A program made the position numbers and the translations under genes. A DNA stretch of 64,000 nucleotides from contig NC_014248.1 in NCBI RefSeq assembly GCF_000196515.1, positions 1,659,501-1,723,500 of the forward strand, written 5' to 3'. Source of the DNA: 'Nostoc azollae' 0708 (GTDB taxonomy: Bacteria; Cyanobacteriota; Cyanobacteriia; Cyanobacteriales; Nostocaceae). Positions 10,018 through 19,812 of this stretch are shown here, one piece after another (positions within the stretch are counted from its first letter, which is position 1; each line of letters starts with the position of its first letter). The notes beneath the pieces were generated by a model. It was given only the letters and a program-made list of their open reading frames with translations, had not been told where the DNA came from and searched no databases.

Positions 10018-10467
10018 CTATCCAGCAGATTTACTGGATATGGTAATCCTCCCTAACCGTGGTTGTTTGACGCTGCCTAAATAATCAAACTGGATACTTC
10101 TGACTCCATCAAACTCCTGTAAAGTTGTCTCTTCATCTAACTGGACAGTAGAATCTAAATTATTGCATACAGCATTAGTGACAATAAATGTAGCTGGATG
10201 AACTACCCATTGGAATATACAATTTTGTTCACGAAAACTAATTTGCCAAGTCAATTTCTCCTTTTTAGCCTGGCTTTGTACTTGACGCATTGCCTGATAA
10301 ACCTCACTTTGAGCAGCATTAAGACGAAGATTTTTAATAAAAGTAGACCAACTAGGAATTAGAATTGCTGCTAGTATCCCTATTATTAAAAGAAAAACCA
10401 AATTTTCCAATAACGTGAACCTGCTGCTAGATTTCTAGAAAGATAATTTCTTCTTTTTTCTCTTCAT
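10018..10467 (-). pseudogene. hpsD: hpsD-like GspH/FimT pseudopilin, broken in the leader peptide
   Basis: Type IV pilin-like protein of the hormogonium polysaccharide locus. Reading from ATG 10467, the basic leader MKRKKKKLSF runs into TAG, then the frame continues KSSSRFTLLENLVFLLIIGILAAILIP, a clear prepilin N-terminal helix, and stays open to 10018 (GRITISSKSAG). Downstream of the stop only a TTG at 10410 could restart, which lies inside the hydrophobic helix. In addition the residue before the Phe is Arg; the prepilin peptidase needs Gly there. Both changes would block export and assembly. The rest of the domain is well preserved, so inactivation looks recent. Confidence 0.75.
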
Positions 10468-10514
10468 GATCCATAATATTAAAATTTTAATTTTACTAAT
10501 TACGAATTAACGAT

Positions 10515-10680
10515 TTACTTATACACATAACCGCGACCTTGTAATTTAATACTGCCAGTAGGATAATAAGCTTTGCGATCAGAACTGTAATTGATACCTG
10601 CATTATTGTTGATCCGATTCACTGCATTACCTCAAAGACCAGAACTGAAGTTACGGACTAATAACTAAAGTCTGTTAAAC
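10515..10680 (-). pseudogene. hpsC: Pseudopilin C-terminal remnant (probable hpsC)
   Basis: About 50 codons (VRNFSSGL, stop, GNAVNRINNNAGINYSSD, then YYPTGSIKLQGRGYVYK, stop) remain between broken hpsD and hpsB. No pilin N-terminus exists upstream: only about 215 bp of non-coding DNA separate it from the hpsB stop. By position it should be what is left of hpsC. The identification rests on gene order. Confidence 0.5.
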
Positions 10681-10896
10681 CGGACTATATGTTTATTTTT
10701 AATCGTTATTAGACAACTTTTGTTATTAGACGCAAAATGCATTCTTACTCGGTCTATATAAGGATGAAATAATGTTTTATAAATAAAGTAACTCACTTTT
10801 TGGTAAGGATGTATTTGATAATTTGATTGTAAATTTGAGCAGTAAGTTGATTATTGTCATCGCCCATTAAACTTAAAAAATTTCAATCATTAGCAA

Positions 10897-11607
10897 TCAG
10901 ATCCATTGACAAATTACAGGATCAGAAATTGCTGGTGGCGTTGCTGTAACTAATGGAGTACCTAACCGCTGACATCAAGCCTGAAATCTATTGCTACTAT
11001 TGCCTACAGTACTCATTTCTATTAATTGTGCTTGTTTATCACCCAGTCTTTCAGTGATAGTTGATGTAGTTTGTTTAATTGCTAAATCTGTATTAATTCT
11101 TACGGATTTAGTAAAATCTAAATCTGTTCTATAAACTCTGATTGCTAAAGGATAACCATCATTTACTTCGTTAGCTTGAACAATTCGACCAGCTGGAATG
11201 TAAAATTGATTATTGACACAAGTTTTAGCACTAGAAATACCAGTTTCTAAATAGCAATACATACCAGTTGCTGATAAAGGTGCTGGAATTTCTGTAGCAT
11301 TTATTAAATAGTCATCAGGACTATTAGAAATATTTCTAGGTGAAGTAGTAGTAGCAACAGCGCGTTGAGATATTATATCTGGTTTTGTAGTTAAACCAAC
11401 TCTCACACTATCAATAAATGTTCTAGCTCCTGGGGATGCAATTTACACTCGTCTAGCTTGAGTTCTAATGGGTGTTGACATCACTAATACTGGTGCGATG
11501 GCAGCTAATAATAGATAGAAAATAATCATTCCTACCAGTGATTTAAGAATTGAGAAACCAGTATCATTTAGAGATATGATTTTTTGCTGTTTTTTTAGTT
11601 TCATCAT
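10897..11607 (-). pseudogene. hpsB: hpsB-like pseudopilin with two in-frame stops
   Basis: Starts at ATG 11607 with a good prepilin leader and helix (NDTGFSILKSLVGMIIFYLL, then AAIAPVLVMSTPIRTQARRV), hits TAA, then continues in the same frame for 143 codons (SPGARTFIDSVRVGL, INATEIPAPLSATGMYCYLE, QFYIPAGRIVQANEVNDGYP) to TGA after NSSNRFQA, and again continues CQRLGTPLVTATPPAISD to a final TGA at 10897. Both stops are single-codon lesions in otherwise preserved sequence. It begins 10 bp after the hpsA stop, so the two formed an operon. Confidence 0.78.
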
Positions 11608-11617
11608 TTACTTGTGA

Positions 11618-13887
11618 TTAGCAAATAGCCGGACTTTGGTCTTTATCAAGAGCATCATTATTTCTTGTTATTTCTGCACATAATAAACGTTCTACCTATT
11701 TATCATCTGGTCCAACTTCTCGAAAATACTCATCTGGTAGTTCAGCAGGTATTTCTAGTAATTTTTGGGAGAATACGTCAAATAATTGAGATAAAAGCCC
11801 TACATCATAACTCCATTGTTTTGCTGGAGGAAGGAGACCTGAAGACATACCATTGTTAAGGCTAATTTTATATTGAAAATCGCTGGTTTGATTGATTATA
11901 GATGTGGCATAACTCGCGGTTGAATAGACACTTTTTATCATTTGCATAAAACCACCAATAATTTTAACTGCAATAGGACTACTGCTAGGACTCCAGTTTT
12001 CCATGAAGCGGATAAAGTTTTCTAAACCCCCCTTATATTCGGTGGGACGACTGGGATTATCTCCCGCAGCTATGACCAAGTTAAAAGTGGTTTCTGTAGC
12101 TATTCTTAACCAATTATCGTAGTTTTCAGGGCTAATATTAAGTGCATTATAGTGCATTATTTGGATCACTAGGTGTAGCAAATGGTTGGTTAATTTGTAA
12201 AACTGGTTGCCAAATTCCATTATTGTCAGGTATTAACCAAGGCATGAGAAAAGAGTTGCCATGTTGATCTTCTGCTAGTCTGGGTAATGTTGTTTATGAT
12301 ACTGTAAATGCTTGCAATTTACTGTCATTATCTACGCCGTAAACGGAAATGGGAGTTGTTAATTCACTAGTTATAATATCTTTTTTAAAAGCTATTCTTA
12401 TTGGGTGTGTGGATTAAAGTCGCGTTTAATATAAGCAGGTAAATTGGTAGCGAGAATTAAACCTTTTTCTTTTTCTCTGAAGGTATTACTTGTACCACGA
12501 AATATTTTTGTGGGACTGTCGCTACTGATAATCATAATTCCGTTAGGACGACGGGTAGAATCGAGTTTAAAGTCTACTAGACTTTCTAATTTTGCTGCTT
12601 CTGTAATACCTGCACTAGCATCAGGTAGGGTAGCATCAATGGCAGATTTTTCTGCAAGAGTGCGTTGTGTTTTTCCTAATGAATTTCTCAGTCATCCATT
12701 TACCCAGCGTCCATTACGATACTGCAAATCTTTTTATAATTTAGTAAATTTGTATAATCACTTACGGTTTTGGTGGGTGGTGCATAGATTATACCGTTAA
12801 TGTCTTTCTCTATCCCCAGAGCATTAGGTAATGTATCAATATTTTTCACTGTGGTATTGCTAGTGGGTATATAAAAGCTACTAATACAAGCTATAGGTGA
12901 GGCATTATTTTGATTGTAATTAGCCGATTTGTAATTATAAATAACTCCACATCTTTAAATAAGGGCTAATTATATCACTTTCAAGCAGCTTGGGCAAATG
13001 AAATTGTAGCGATGGATCATACATCAAATATGATTGTATAGTTTGTGCTGGTGCTGGGGCTTGAGGTACTGACAAGATATCCGACCAAATTTGTACAAAT
13101 GCATCAGTAAGGTCTGTAGTTGCAGCATTTGCATTTCTGGGTAAATAAATACCTGCACCTGTAACTACTCTTAAGCCACCAATGGGTGTTTGTAGATTTT
13201 CTGGTATTTGCGCTGCTGCATATTCCCAGTCTCCATCTTTATCTGTTGCTGCTAAATCTGCTAGTGTTTGTATGGTGGAACGACGGGTTTTTGTTCCGGT
13301 TCCCAAATCCCAATTCATGGCTGTAATATTTTGGCTATCATCCAAATTTGCACCGACAAACCGATTTTTATTACTATCCCACCATAGTTCACGTAAGTTG
13401 TTACCAACGATAGCGCCAGCGCCTAAAGATTATTCTACACCAACTAATTCTTTTTGTAGTTTATTAATTAGTGGTATTTGTACACGGTCTTGCTGATTTC
13501 CTAACGCAGAAAAACCTTTTGATCCTTTGTAGATTTCATACTTAGTATAAATATCAGTAGGAATAGTATTTATTGTAGTGATAGGAACTATAGCAGTGTA
13601 GACAGAAAAAGGATTTTTTCAATTTGCTGCCAATTTGAAACCAACCATTAATATCTACTAGACTGGCATTTATATCAAAAATATTTTTACAAGCTGCACT
13701 GAATCTACCAGAATTCATGGGTGGAGTTCTAGCACGAGTGTATCTATTACTATTTACCGGAGGATTTCTAAAGTAAATGCTATAAAGGTTATAACTGTCA
13801 AATTTACCATTGTTATCTGTATATAGCGGAAATCTCCAAGCGGTTTATAGGGTTTCATATTCTTCTATTAGTGTATAATACCTCTTG
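11618..13887 (-). pseudogene. hpsA: hpsA, hormogonium polysaccharide protein, 5'-truncated and shattered
   Basis: Scattered segments in several frames line up as one large secreted HpsA-type protein: TAWRFPLYTDNNGKFDSYNL and RARTPPMNSG near 13.7-13.85 kb; SQNITAMNWDLGTGTKTRRS, LADLAATDKDGDWEYAAAQI, IGGLRVVTGAGIYLPRN at 12.94-13.35 kb; TTFNLVIAAGDNPSRPTEYK, GLENFIRFMENWSPS, WSYDVGLLSQLFDVFSQKLL, PDEYFREVGPDDK at 11.7-12.22 kb; and the C-terminus VERLLCAEITRNNDALDKDQ to TAA at 11618. Frameshifts and stops separate them. Upstream of about 13887 the similarity stops, so the N-terminal signal/anchor is gone. hpsA is required for hormogonium polysaccharide and gliding in Nostoc punctiforme. Confidence 0.8.
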
Positions 13888-13929
13888 CAGAATTAATTTT
13901 ATGTTATAATCGACGTTTGTCTTTGTTTC

Positions 13930-13947
13930 AGCCAAAAGTTAGAGTTA
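13930..13947. repeat. Single 18-bp half site of the 38.6-kb hairpin
   Basis: The 18-mer agccaaaagttagagtta here is identical to one arm of the perfect hairpin at 38634-38676. It sits 43 bp beyond the point where hpsA similarity ends, so it could mark the end of the element or rearrangement that removed the hpsA 5' end. Confidence 0.6.
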
Positions 13948-14111
13948 CACGGTTATCTTTGAATTAGCCAGCCCAAAGAACACCAAAAATACATAAATAA
14001 AATCTAAAAGTCTCTATCATACCACATAAACAATTTTGCAATAGGTCTATTGTTGTTTGGTTCTTCGATGCTTTCACTACCATCAATGTCAGGACTTATT
14101 TTTAATAAAGA

Positions 14112-14236
14112 TTAATCACCAAATGTATATATATTCATTTCCAGAGGAAACTTCTTTGACATTTCAAAGATTTTCATGGCGACATCAAATACCATTTGAT
14201 ATACTTCCAAGTCTTCATGGCTTATAAGAAAGTTCT
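14112..14236 (-). pseudogene. Four-helix-bundle (23S rRNA IVS-type) protein, N-terminal fragment
   Basis: About 40 codons read SHEDLEVYQMVFDVAMKIFE, MSKKFPLE, then a stop. The HEDLxVYQ start and the following helix are typical of the small four-helix-bundle family related to 23S rRNA intervening-sequence proteins. The other ~80 residues are missing. It lies in the junk between hpsA and the minor pilin cluster. Confidence 0.6.
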
Positions 14237-14339
14237 TTTTCCATTCCCCCTGCTCCCTGCTCCCCTGCTCTCTCTGTGATGATCTCACAAAATCGCGTTG
14301 CTCCCATTGGGATGCTCCTAGATTTTGTTAGTGTATATT

Positions 14340-15077
14340 TTATACGGCGGATCTAGTAAATACAGTAGTCTTAACTTCCATTGTCTCTGTCTCATTTGTA
14401 TTATTTGATAATTTGCCATACAAGTAAAGATCAACTTGTTTTCCATCTGTAGATATACAAGCATAAAAGCCACCGTCACCTATAAGTCCTGTTGAACAAC
14501 TTGGGAGTGTCGCTGGAGTTTTAATCCCATCCACCAAAAAGTTATGATCAAAGGTAGTAGCAGAAGTAGGACTGGGACTAGGAACTGTAGTAACATTATT
14601 AGGCGTAGGAGTCACAAGAGGAGCCGCAGAACGAATAGGAACAGGATTAGGAACGTTTGAATAACGCCAAATTGAATTTGGCGAATCCCACCCAGTCCAG
14701 CTATTAGATCTATAGTAAACAACAGTATATAATCGAGAATTATATACTGAACCGCTTGCAGGATTAGGAACAGGAACTTTTAAGCGCAGAACTCCTGTAC
14801 CTGAATATATGGTTGTGGTTGGAGATGCAGTAGGTACAGCTACTGTTGTTGCCATTCTAACTTCGTTAGCAATATAATCTAAGGCACGATTTAAGTTAGT
14901 ACGACGCTCACTATTAAATTCTGCTTTTCGATTTTGTTTCAGTATTCCTACAAATGCAATTCCAACTAAAGCAACTACAATTGACATTATTGCCGCTGCT
15001 ACTAATAATTCTATTAAAGTAAAGCCTTTGTTAACATCAACATCTGATTTGAGGGTTTTTTGTATGTAAGATTTCAT
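14340..15077 (-). CDS. PilW-like minor pilin/pseudopilin
   Basis: 245-residue prepilin. Leader of 18 residues ends KG before FTLIELLVAAAIMSIVVALVG; the +5 Glu of mature pilins is present. The helix continues NLNRALDYIANEVRMATTVA, the PilW-family pattern. The C-terminal half is Ser/Pro/Thr-rich (TPTPNNVTTVPSPSPTSATT) with a Cys pair (LPSCSTGLIGDGGFYACIST). It is the last of four same-strand pilin-like genes, 49 bp after the GspH-like gene. Minor pilins of this set normally prime type IV pilus or secretion pseudopilus assembly at the inner membrane. Exact gene name is uncertain. Confidence 0.85.
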   Translation of the reverse strand: MKSYIQKTLKSDVDVNKGFTLIELLVAAAIMSIVVALVGIAFVGILKQNRKAEFNSERRTNLNRALDYIANEVRMATTVAVPTASPTTTIYSGTGVLRLKVPVPNPASGSVYNSRLYTVVYYRSNSWTGWDSPNSIWRYSNVPNPVPIRSAAPLVTPTPNNVTTVPSPSPTSATTFDHNFLVDGIKTPATLPSCSTGLIGDGGFYACISTDGKQVDLYLYGKLSNNTNETETMEVKTTVFTRSAV

Positions 15078-15126
15078 TTCTTTGACTTAGATAATCAATA
15101 AATTCCTGCTAAGATAAGATATGGTT

Positions 15127-15615
15127 TTATTTGCTACAATTGCTAGAACTAGTACCATTATCAGCATAGTTACCAGTTCTAATTAAGCCAAGTGGTTTAG
15201 ATAAAACTAGACATTTTTTAAAGTTAGGATTGGCAGAAGAAGAAACAACAACTGTGATCTCAGTTGAGCTGTTCCCTAAATAATCAAAATCAATTGTAGT
15301 ACCTGATGTTGCAAGAGCTACGCTGGTTAGTTCGCGATCGCCCGTTAAAAGACAGCTACTACTGGTGGTACTTGTAATTTTCAAGGTAGATGTATTCAAT
15401 GTTACGTTACAAGTTAATGATTTAGCTATTGCCTGTCTTTGAGCTTCTTTCATAGCTCCCTCAATGCTAGTTAGTGCAGAATCCACTTTTTTCCTCTGAG
15501 ACCATGCTAAGTAACTCGGTGCAGAAAAAGCCATAAATATACCGACAATAGCTACTATTACCACTGCTTCAAGGATTGTAAATCCCTGATCATTGGATGC
15601 ACTGGAATGACGCAT
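15127..15615 (-). CDS. GspH/FimT-like minor pseudopilin
   Basis: 162 residues. Leader MRHSSASNDQG precedes FTILEAVVIVAIVGIFMAFS with the conserved Gly before Phe and Glu at +5; SAPSYLAWSQRKKVDSAL follows as in GspH/FimT proteins. Two Cys near the end (NPNFKKCLVLSKPLG, SSSNCSK) may form a disulphide. Its first 26 bp overlap the end of the PilV-like gene, indicating translational coupling in one operon. It resembles the broken hpsD product in family but is intact. Confidence 0.85.
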   Translation of the reverse strand: MRHSSASNDQGFTILEAVVIVAIVGIFMAFSAPSYLAWSQRKKVDSALTSIEGAMKEAQRQAIAKSLTCNVTLNTSTLKITSTTSSSCLLTGDRELTSVALATSGTTIDFDYLGNSSTEITVVVSSSANPNFKKCLVLSKPLGLIRTGNYADNGTSSSNCSK

Positions 15616-16369
15616 TGGGTATTACCTCACTAGCGAGTTTGGCTACAATTTTATTACTACTTGGAGAACCGTTGTTATCTTTGACAACTAAATACCTAAC
15701 CTGCAAAACATTATAAGGCGCAGCATTAAGATTATTATCATTTCGCATGAGCCAAAGTTTCTTACTGGTATCAGGGATAATGTAAGGATTTGCACCTATG
15801 ACAGCGCCATAAATAACACTAGAGCCACCTTCGGTAATACTAAATGTTTTTGAACTGTCGATATAAGCACTACCTTGAGTGATTTGCTGCAAATAGTTAG
15901 CTAATCCTGTGCTTGCAGAGGTAGCACTACAGACTGTATTGCTTCCGACTCTAGTACTGGCAGATGGAGCTGGTGAAATTATACCTGGCGTTATTATAAT
16001 AGTTGGGCTAGCTGAAGGTATTGGACTAGGTGCAGTGATACTGTAAACATTAGATGATCCTGAAAACTGAATCTTATCGTCCTGTTTTAATCCTTTACCA
16101 GATGATAATGTGATTGCCATCGCACCCAGAGTTGGCACAGGAGAAGCGACTATGGGAAATTCATATTGAGCAGCTATATTTCTCACTGTTTCTAAGTCTT
16201 TTTCAATCAAGTTGGCTGCGGTTGTGTACTCTTTAGCTTTAGCTTTAAAAGCAGCAGAAATTACCATCATTTGCATGGCCGCTGCTGTAAAGAAAGTTAC
16301 TATGAGAATAGCAGATAGAACTTCAAGTAAGCTAAAGCCTGATTCTGAATGGCATTTTGGCTTTTTCAT
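15590..16369 (-). CDS. PilV-like minor pilin/pseudopilin
   Basis: 259 residues. Leader MKKPKCHSESG then FSLLEVLSAILIVTFFTAAA with Gly before Phe and Glu at +5, followed by AKAKEYTTAANLIEKDLETV; typical of PilV/GspI-class minor pilins. A Pro/Ser stretch (PSPIPSASPTIIITPGI) occurs mid-protein. The 3' end overlaps the next gene by 26 bp. A 268-bp gap with an inverted repeat separates it from the PilX-like gene upstream, so transcription may continue through or restart there. Confidence 0.85.
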   Translation of the reverse strand: MKKPKCHSESGFSLLEVLSAILIVTFFTAAAMQMMVISAAFKAKAKEYTTAANLIEKDLETVRNIAAQYEFPIVASPVPTLGAMAITLSSGKGLKQDDKIQFSGSSNVYSITAPSPIPSASPTIIITPGIISPAPSASTRVGSNTVCSATSASTGLANYLQQITQGSAYIDSSKTFSITEGGSSVIYGAVIGANPYIIPDTSKKLWLMRNDNNLNAAPYNVLQVRYLVVKDNNGSPSSNKIVAKLASEVIPNASFQCIQ

Positions 16370-16518
16370 AATTATGACTATTCTTGTTTAACTTTTGCAA
16401 AAGCAAAAACTAATAGGTGATGTTCACAAATGATTTAGAATGGCTAATATCTGGACTTAGACGATGTTTCAAAAGTTAGAAAAGGTATAATTTCGATTAT
16501 GTATCCCTTACAGGAGTT

Positions 16519-16571
16519 GGAGGCTCTAGAATATAGGGTTTGAGCGATTAATCTCAGATACTAGAGCCTCC
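16519..16571. promoter_or_regulatory. Inverted repeat between PilX- and PilV-like genes
   Basis: GGAGGCTCTAG (16519-16529) pairs with CTAGAGCCTCC (16561-16571) around a 31-bp loop. No T-run follows on the minus strand, so an intrinsic terminator is doubtful; it may be a processing or attenuation structure. Confidence 0.4.
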
Positions 16572-16637
16572 GGAAAGCTGCGCTGCGCTACTTACCCTAC
16601 GAGAAGCAAGCTACAGTATGCATTCTCAAACACCCTC

Positions 16638-18044
16638 TTAATTCACCACATTTCGTTTCCAAGACCTTATAGATTTAATTGAAAGTGGTAATTCACTACT
16701 ATCTGGTTGGAGCCCAGTTAATTCACTCCAATTTGCTGATTGTCTAACAACTACGTTGTTAGAGTTAGAACCACAACCTGAATCATTACTCCACTGGTTT
16801 GCCCAAATAGAACCATTTATGCCCCCACTATTGCCTCCCCCTGCAACCCCGACTGTATAAGTAGGTGCTAAGATAAAAGCATCTAGCAGATGATTCCCAT
16901 TTAGACATATTTCACCACCACTAGGTTTAGTGCCAAAAATTTGAAAATCGGTAGGTAGACAACCGCTAACACTACCACATTCATGATAAATATCAACGTT
17001 TTTACTTGTATTGCCAGATAAAAATATAACTACTTTTTTCCCTGGTGTAATTGTCAATGCTGTTGAACCCCCACTTCTGACTATATCAGTCGCTAAATAT
17101 ACATATCTTGATTGCCCGTTAAATGTTATAGGCAAATCAGGTGTATCACCAGTGAGCCGAGGGAGAGTGGTATCAGTATTTATTGTTCCCAAGGAAATAG
17201 TACCTGCAACCCGTGGAGTGACAGAATTATTTGCCGCTTCTGGCATTGTTGGGACTGATGGCATTCTCAAATTTGTATACATTGCCGAATACTGTGGAGT
17301 GCTCCTATCGATTTCGATATCTGAAAGGGTGACATTACAACTATTAACTAATACATTACCTTGGATTGTATTACCACCTGTACCACTATTAGTAGTAGAA
17401 TCACCAATCCATACTCCAGGAATTGGAACACTATTAATACTAGGTAAGTTAACAGGAATAGCTACCTGTACCCTACTAATAGATTTATTAGCTTTGCTGT
17501 TAGCTGTTGAATTAGTTATTCTTCCCTCAATGGTTAATATGCCCATTGCCTGCAAAGTATCATCTCCAGAATCAGCAATTTTATAAGAAACCAGTTTATA
17601 TTGTCCCTTGCTTGAGTCATTTGTATCAACCAGATTCCACTGGTTTGTGTCGGCATTTCCTTGTATTGTTGCTGTGGATGCTGAACTACCAGTACAAGGG
17701 CTGTCACTCATTCCGGGAATAGCTGAGGGATTTGACCAGCTTTTTTGAGATCCAGAATCAGGACAAGTACCAGAAGATGTACGATCTTGAGTACAATCCG
17801 GATATCTGGGCAGTAGCCGGTTAGAGTTGAGGAATGCTTGGTAATAGGAAACACCTTTTTCTGCGGCTGCCAGTGACCGCTCTGTTTCTTTTCGGGTTGA
17901 CGCTAATATTTGATCTCCTTGAGATCTTATCGTCATGGTTAACGCCACTAAGATCATAATTAATCCCAGTGCTACAGCGATTACTATAGCAAATCCTGAT
18001 TCTCCAGAGTGAAGAAGCAAAGCCATTTTTAATCTGGTGTTCAT
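16638..18044 (-). CDS. PilX-like minor pilin with long extracellular domain
   Basis: 468 residues. N-terminus HSGESGFAIVIAVALGLIMI, then LVALTMTIRSQGDQILASTR is the PilX N-domain: Gly before Phe but Ala-Ile instead of TLIE, so the +5 Glu is absent as is usual for PilX/GspK types. ERSLAAAEKGVSYYQAFLN continues the helix. The remainder is a large Ser/Thr/Asn-rich exported region with several Cys (PDCTQDRTSSGTCPDSGSQK, CGSVSGCLPTDF). It begins the four-gene pilin set. The size suggests an adhesive or tip role, which is inference. Confidence 0.8.
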   Translation of the reverse strand: MNTRLKMALLLHSGESGFAIVIAVALGLIMILVALTMTIRSQGDQILASTRKETERSLAAAEKGVSYYQAFLNSNRLLPRYPDCTQDRTSSGTCPDSGSQKSWSNPSAIPGMSDSPCTGSSASTATIQGNADTNQWNLVDTNDSSKGQYKLVSYKIADSGDDTLQAMGILTIEGRITNSTANSKANKSISRVQVAIPVNLPSINSVPIPGVWIGDSTTNSGTGGNTIQGNVLVNSCNVTLSDIEIDRSTPQYSAMYTNLRMPSVPTMPEAANNSVTPRVAGTISLGTINTDTTLPRLTGDTPDLPITFNGQSRYVYLATDIVRSGGSTALTITPGKKVVIFLSGNTSKNVDIYHECGSVSGCLPTDFQIFGTKPSGGEICLNGNHLLDAFILAPTYTVGVAGGGNSGGINGSIWANQWSNDSGCGSNSNNVVVRQSANWSELTGLQPDSSELPLSIKSIRSWKRNVVN

Positions 18045-18683
18045 AATAATCTTGTTCAGGTTATTGTTAACTAGTTGATGACGAAGATATATAAATCAAT
18101 GCCTAATTATTGCAGAAAACTCAGGTTATATTTTTATAGTGAATTCAATGGAGTTATTAGAAATGAATGATTGCTTGATCAGACATTCTATTCAAGTATT
18201 GAGGCAGCTTGAGTGATTGCAGGCTTGATTGAACTGTGATCAGAAGACAAAGTATGGAGTGTTGATTTATTTCTAAAATACCCTATTATATTGTTTGTTG
18301 CAGCTTTCAGCAATTTCACTAAATTTATGATGTTTGAGGAAAGACTGCATCATAAATTTTATTAAAAATTTTACCGTATTATGTCATCACCGTTAAATTA
18401 ATCACAAAGAGTAAAATATTTTGGCTCTTGCGTTCTTTTTATGGTGATTGAGGAATAAGGCTTTCAAGGATTTTGAACCTGTTTTTCTATAAAAAGAACC
18501 GAAGAACCAATATTTTTTTGTTGTGATGATCATCTGTCCCTGAGACCAATGAATAATCGTGTACACATAAAAAACAGCAGAACGCAAATATCTGTGCTGC
18601 CGTTTTTCAGAGGAAAATGTCTTTCATTTTTCCACAATTTGATATTAACTATCCATTGGTCGTATTATCTTATTAATAAGCTG
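18045..18683. other. Intergenic region with a weak hairpin
   Basis: About 640 bp between divergent transcription partners. An imperfect hairpin at about 18567-18607 (AAAACAGCAG paired with CTGCCGTTTT) may end the PEP-CTERM transcript from the other side. Nothing else was recognised; the pilin operon promoter should lie in its left part. Confidence 0.4.
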
Positions 18684-19376
18684 CTATGACAAGCTTACGC
18701 TTCTTTTGACAGCTTTAAATTGCTTGCGCTGGCAAGCCAAGAAGCCAGCAGTTGCTAATAAGCCAAACATAGCTGAAGGTTCGGGAACAGAACGGATACC
18801 AGCTACCAAACCAAGGGCAGGTGTTGTTCCATAATTCGTCGATATGTTGTCTAATTTAATCAACATTTCACTGACGTAATCGCCCAAAGCGATGCCAAAA
18901 TCATTGAAGTCCAAAGTAGCTACGTTGATGCTACGCACTGGATTATCTGTAAAATCGCCAGTCTCATAGGTTTGATAATCGAAAGTCTGTCCGTTGATCT
19001 CGACTGAAAAGCTATCAGGAAGACCAAGTTCAAATAAAGCCAAGTCATCTCCTACAGAGTTTAATATTGGATTGCTGAAACCCAATCTCACATAAGCACC
19101 AGGAGTCGTCGATGCAAATACAGTAGTAGCAACATTGCCATCAAGGATTGCGCTTTCTACGGAGTTTCCATTTGAGGTCACATTTGCAGAATTTAGTAAA
19201 ATATCTGCTAACGCGTTAGTTTCTACTTCTACTCCTCCTATTAATACTACTGCACTTGCAGGTTTAGCGAAAGCACCAAATCCCAGCATAATGATGTTAC
19301 TTACCGCTAGACCTGTACTCAAGGAGCGTAAAGCTTTTTGAGAGAATAATTGACCTAACTTCTTTAATGTACTCAT
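18684..19376 (-). CDS. PEP-CTERM sorting domain protein
   Basis: 230-residue exported protein. A signal peptide covers about residues 1-42 (GLAVSNIIMLGFGAFAKPAS then AVV). The body is a Asn/Asp/Ser-rich beta-type domain with no recognised catalytic motif. The C-terminus has the PEP-CTERM tripartite signal: VPEPSAMFGLLATAGFLAC followed by the basic QRKQFKAVKR. Such proteins are processed by exosortase and displayed or released at the cell surface. No exosortase gene lies in the window. Monocistronic by spacing. Confidence 0.9.
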   Translation of the reverse strand: MSTLKKLGQLFSQKALRSLSTGLAVSNIIMLGFGAFAKPASAVVLIGGVEVETNALADILLNSANVTSNGNSVESAILDGNVATTVFASTTPGAYVRLGFSNPILNSVGDDLALFELGLPDSFSVEINGQTFDYQTYETGDFTDNPVRSINVATLDFNDFGIALGDYVSEMLIKLDNISTNYGTTPALGLVAGIRSVPEPSAMFGLLATAGFLACQRKQFKAVKRSVSLS

Positions 19377-19812
19377 CTAAATCATTCCTAATTCTATAAT
19401 TGGGTTGTTTCTGCTTGATTGATATGTTGTGATGTAAGTATGCAATGAGCAGTACCAGTATTATCATAAACACTAATCAATAAGCTGGTGCATCAGTACA
19501 AGTACCAGAAAAATGCACTTTTGTACGAGTATAAAGAATAAAAATTCCACTTATGTAAACATCGTCATAATTAGGGCTAAACTTCATGAAATCTTTACAG
19601 GAAGAAGCCTCCTTACTGCGTTAGGAAAAATATTCAGGCTTAAATTAATGCTGACTTTGAAACCTCCAATTTGTTTGGATTACTTATAGAAGCTGTATAA
19701 TTACATTCTGTCCAGCTCTTTTAAGACACGGTTGTTACAATATATTTTTTTTTTAAGATAACTGAAAATACATCTTTGGATAGATGTAATATGCTTTTAT
19801 ATGTGCTTGTAA

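Noticed and set aside
18402-18587. 61-codon minus-strand ORF
   Set aside because: Low-complexity basic translation in AT-rich DNA; no family resemblance.
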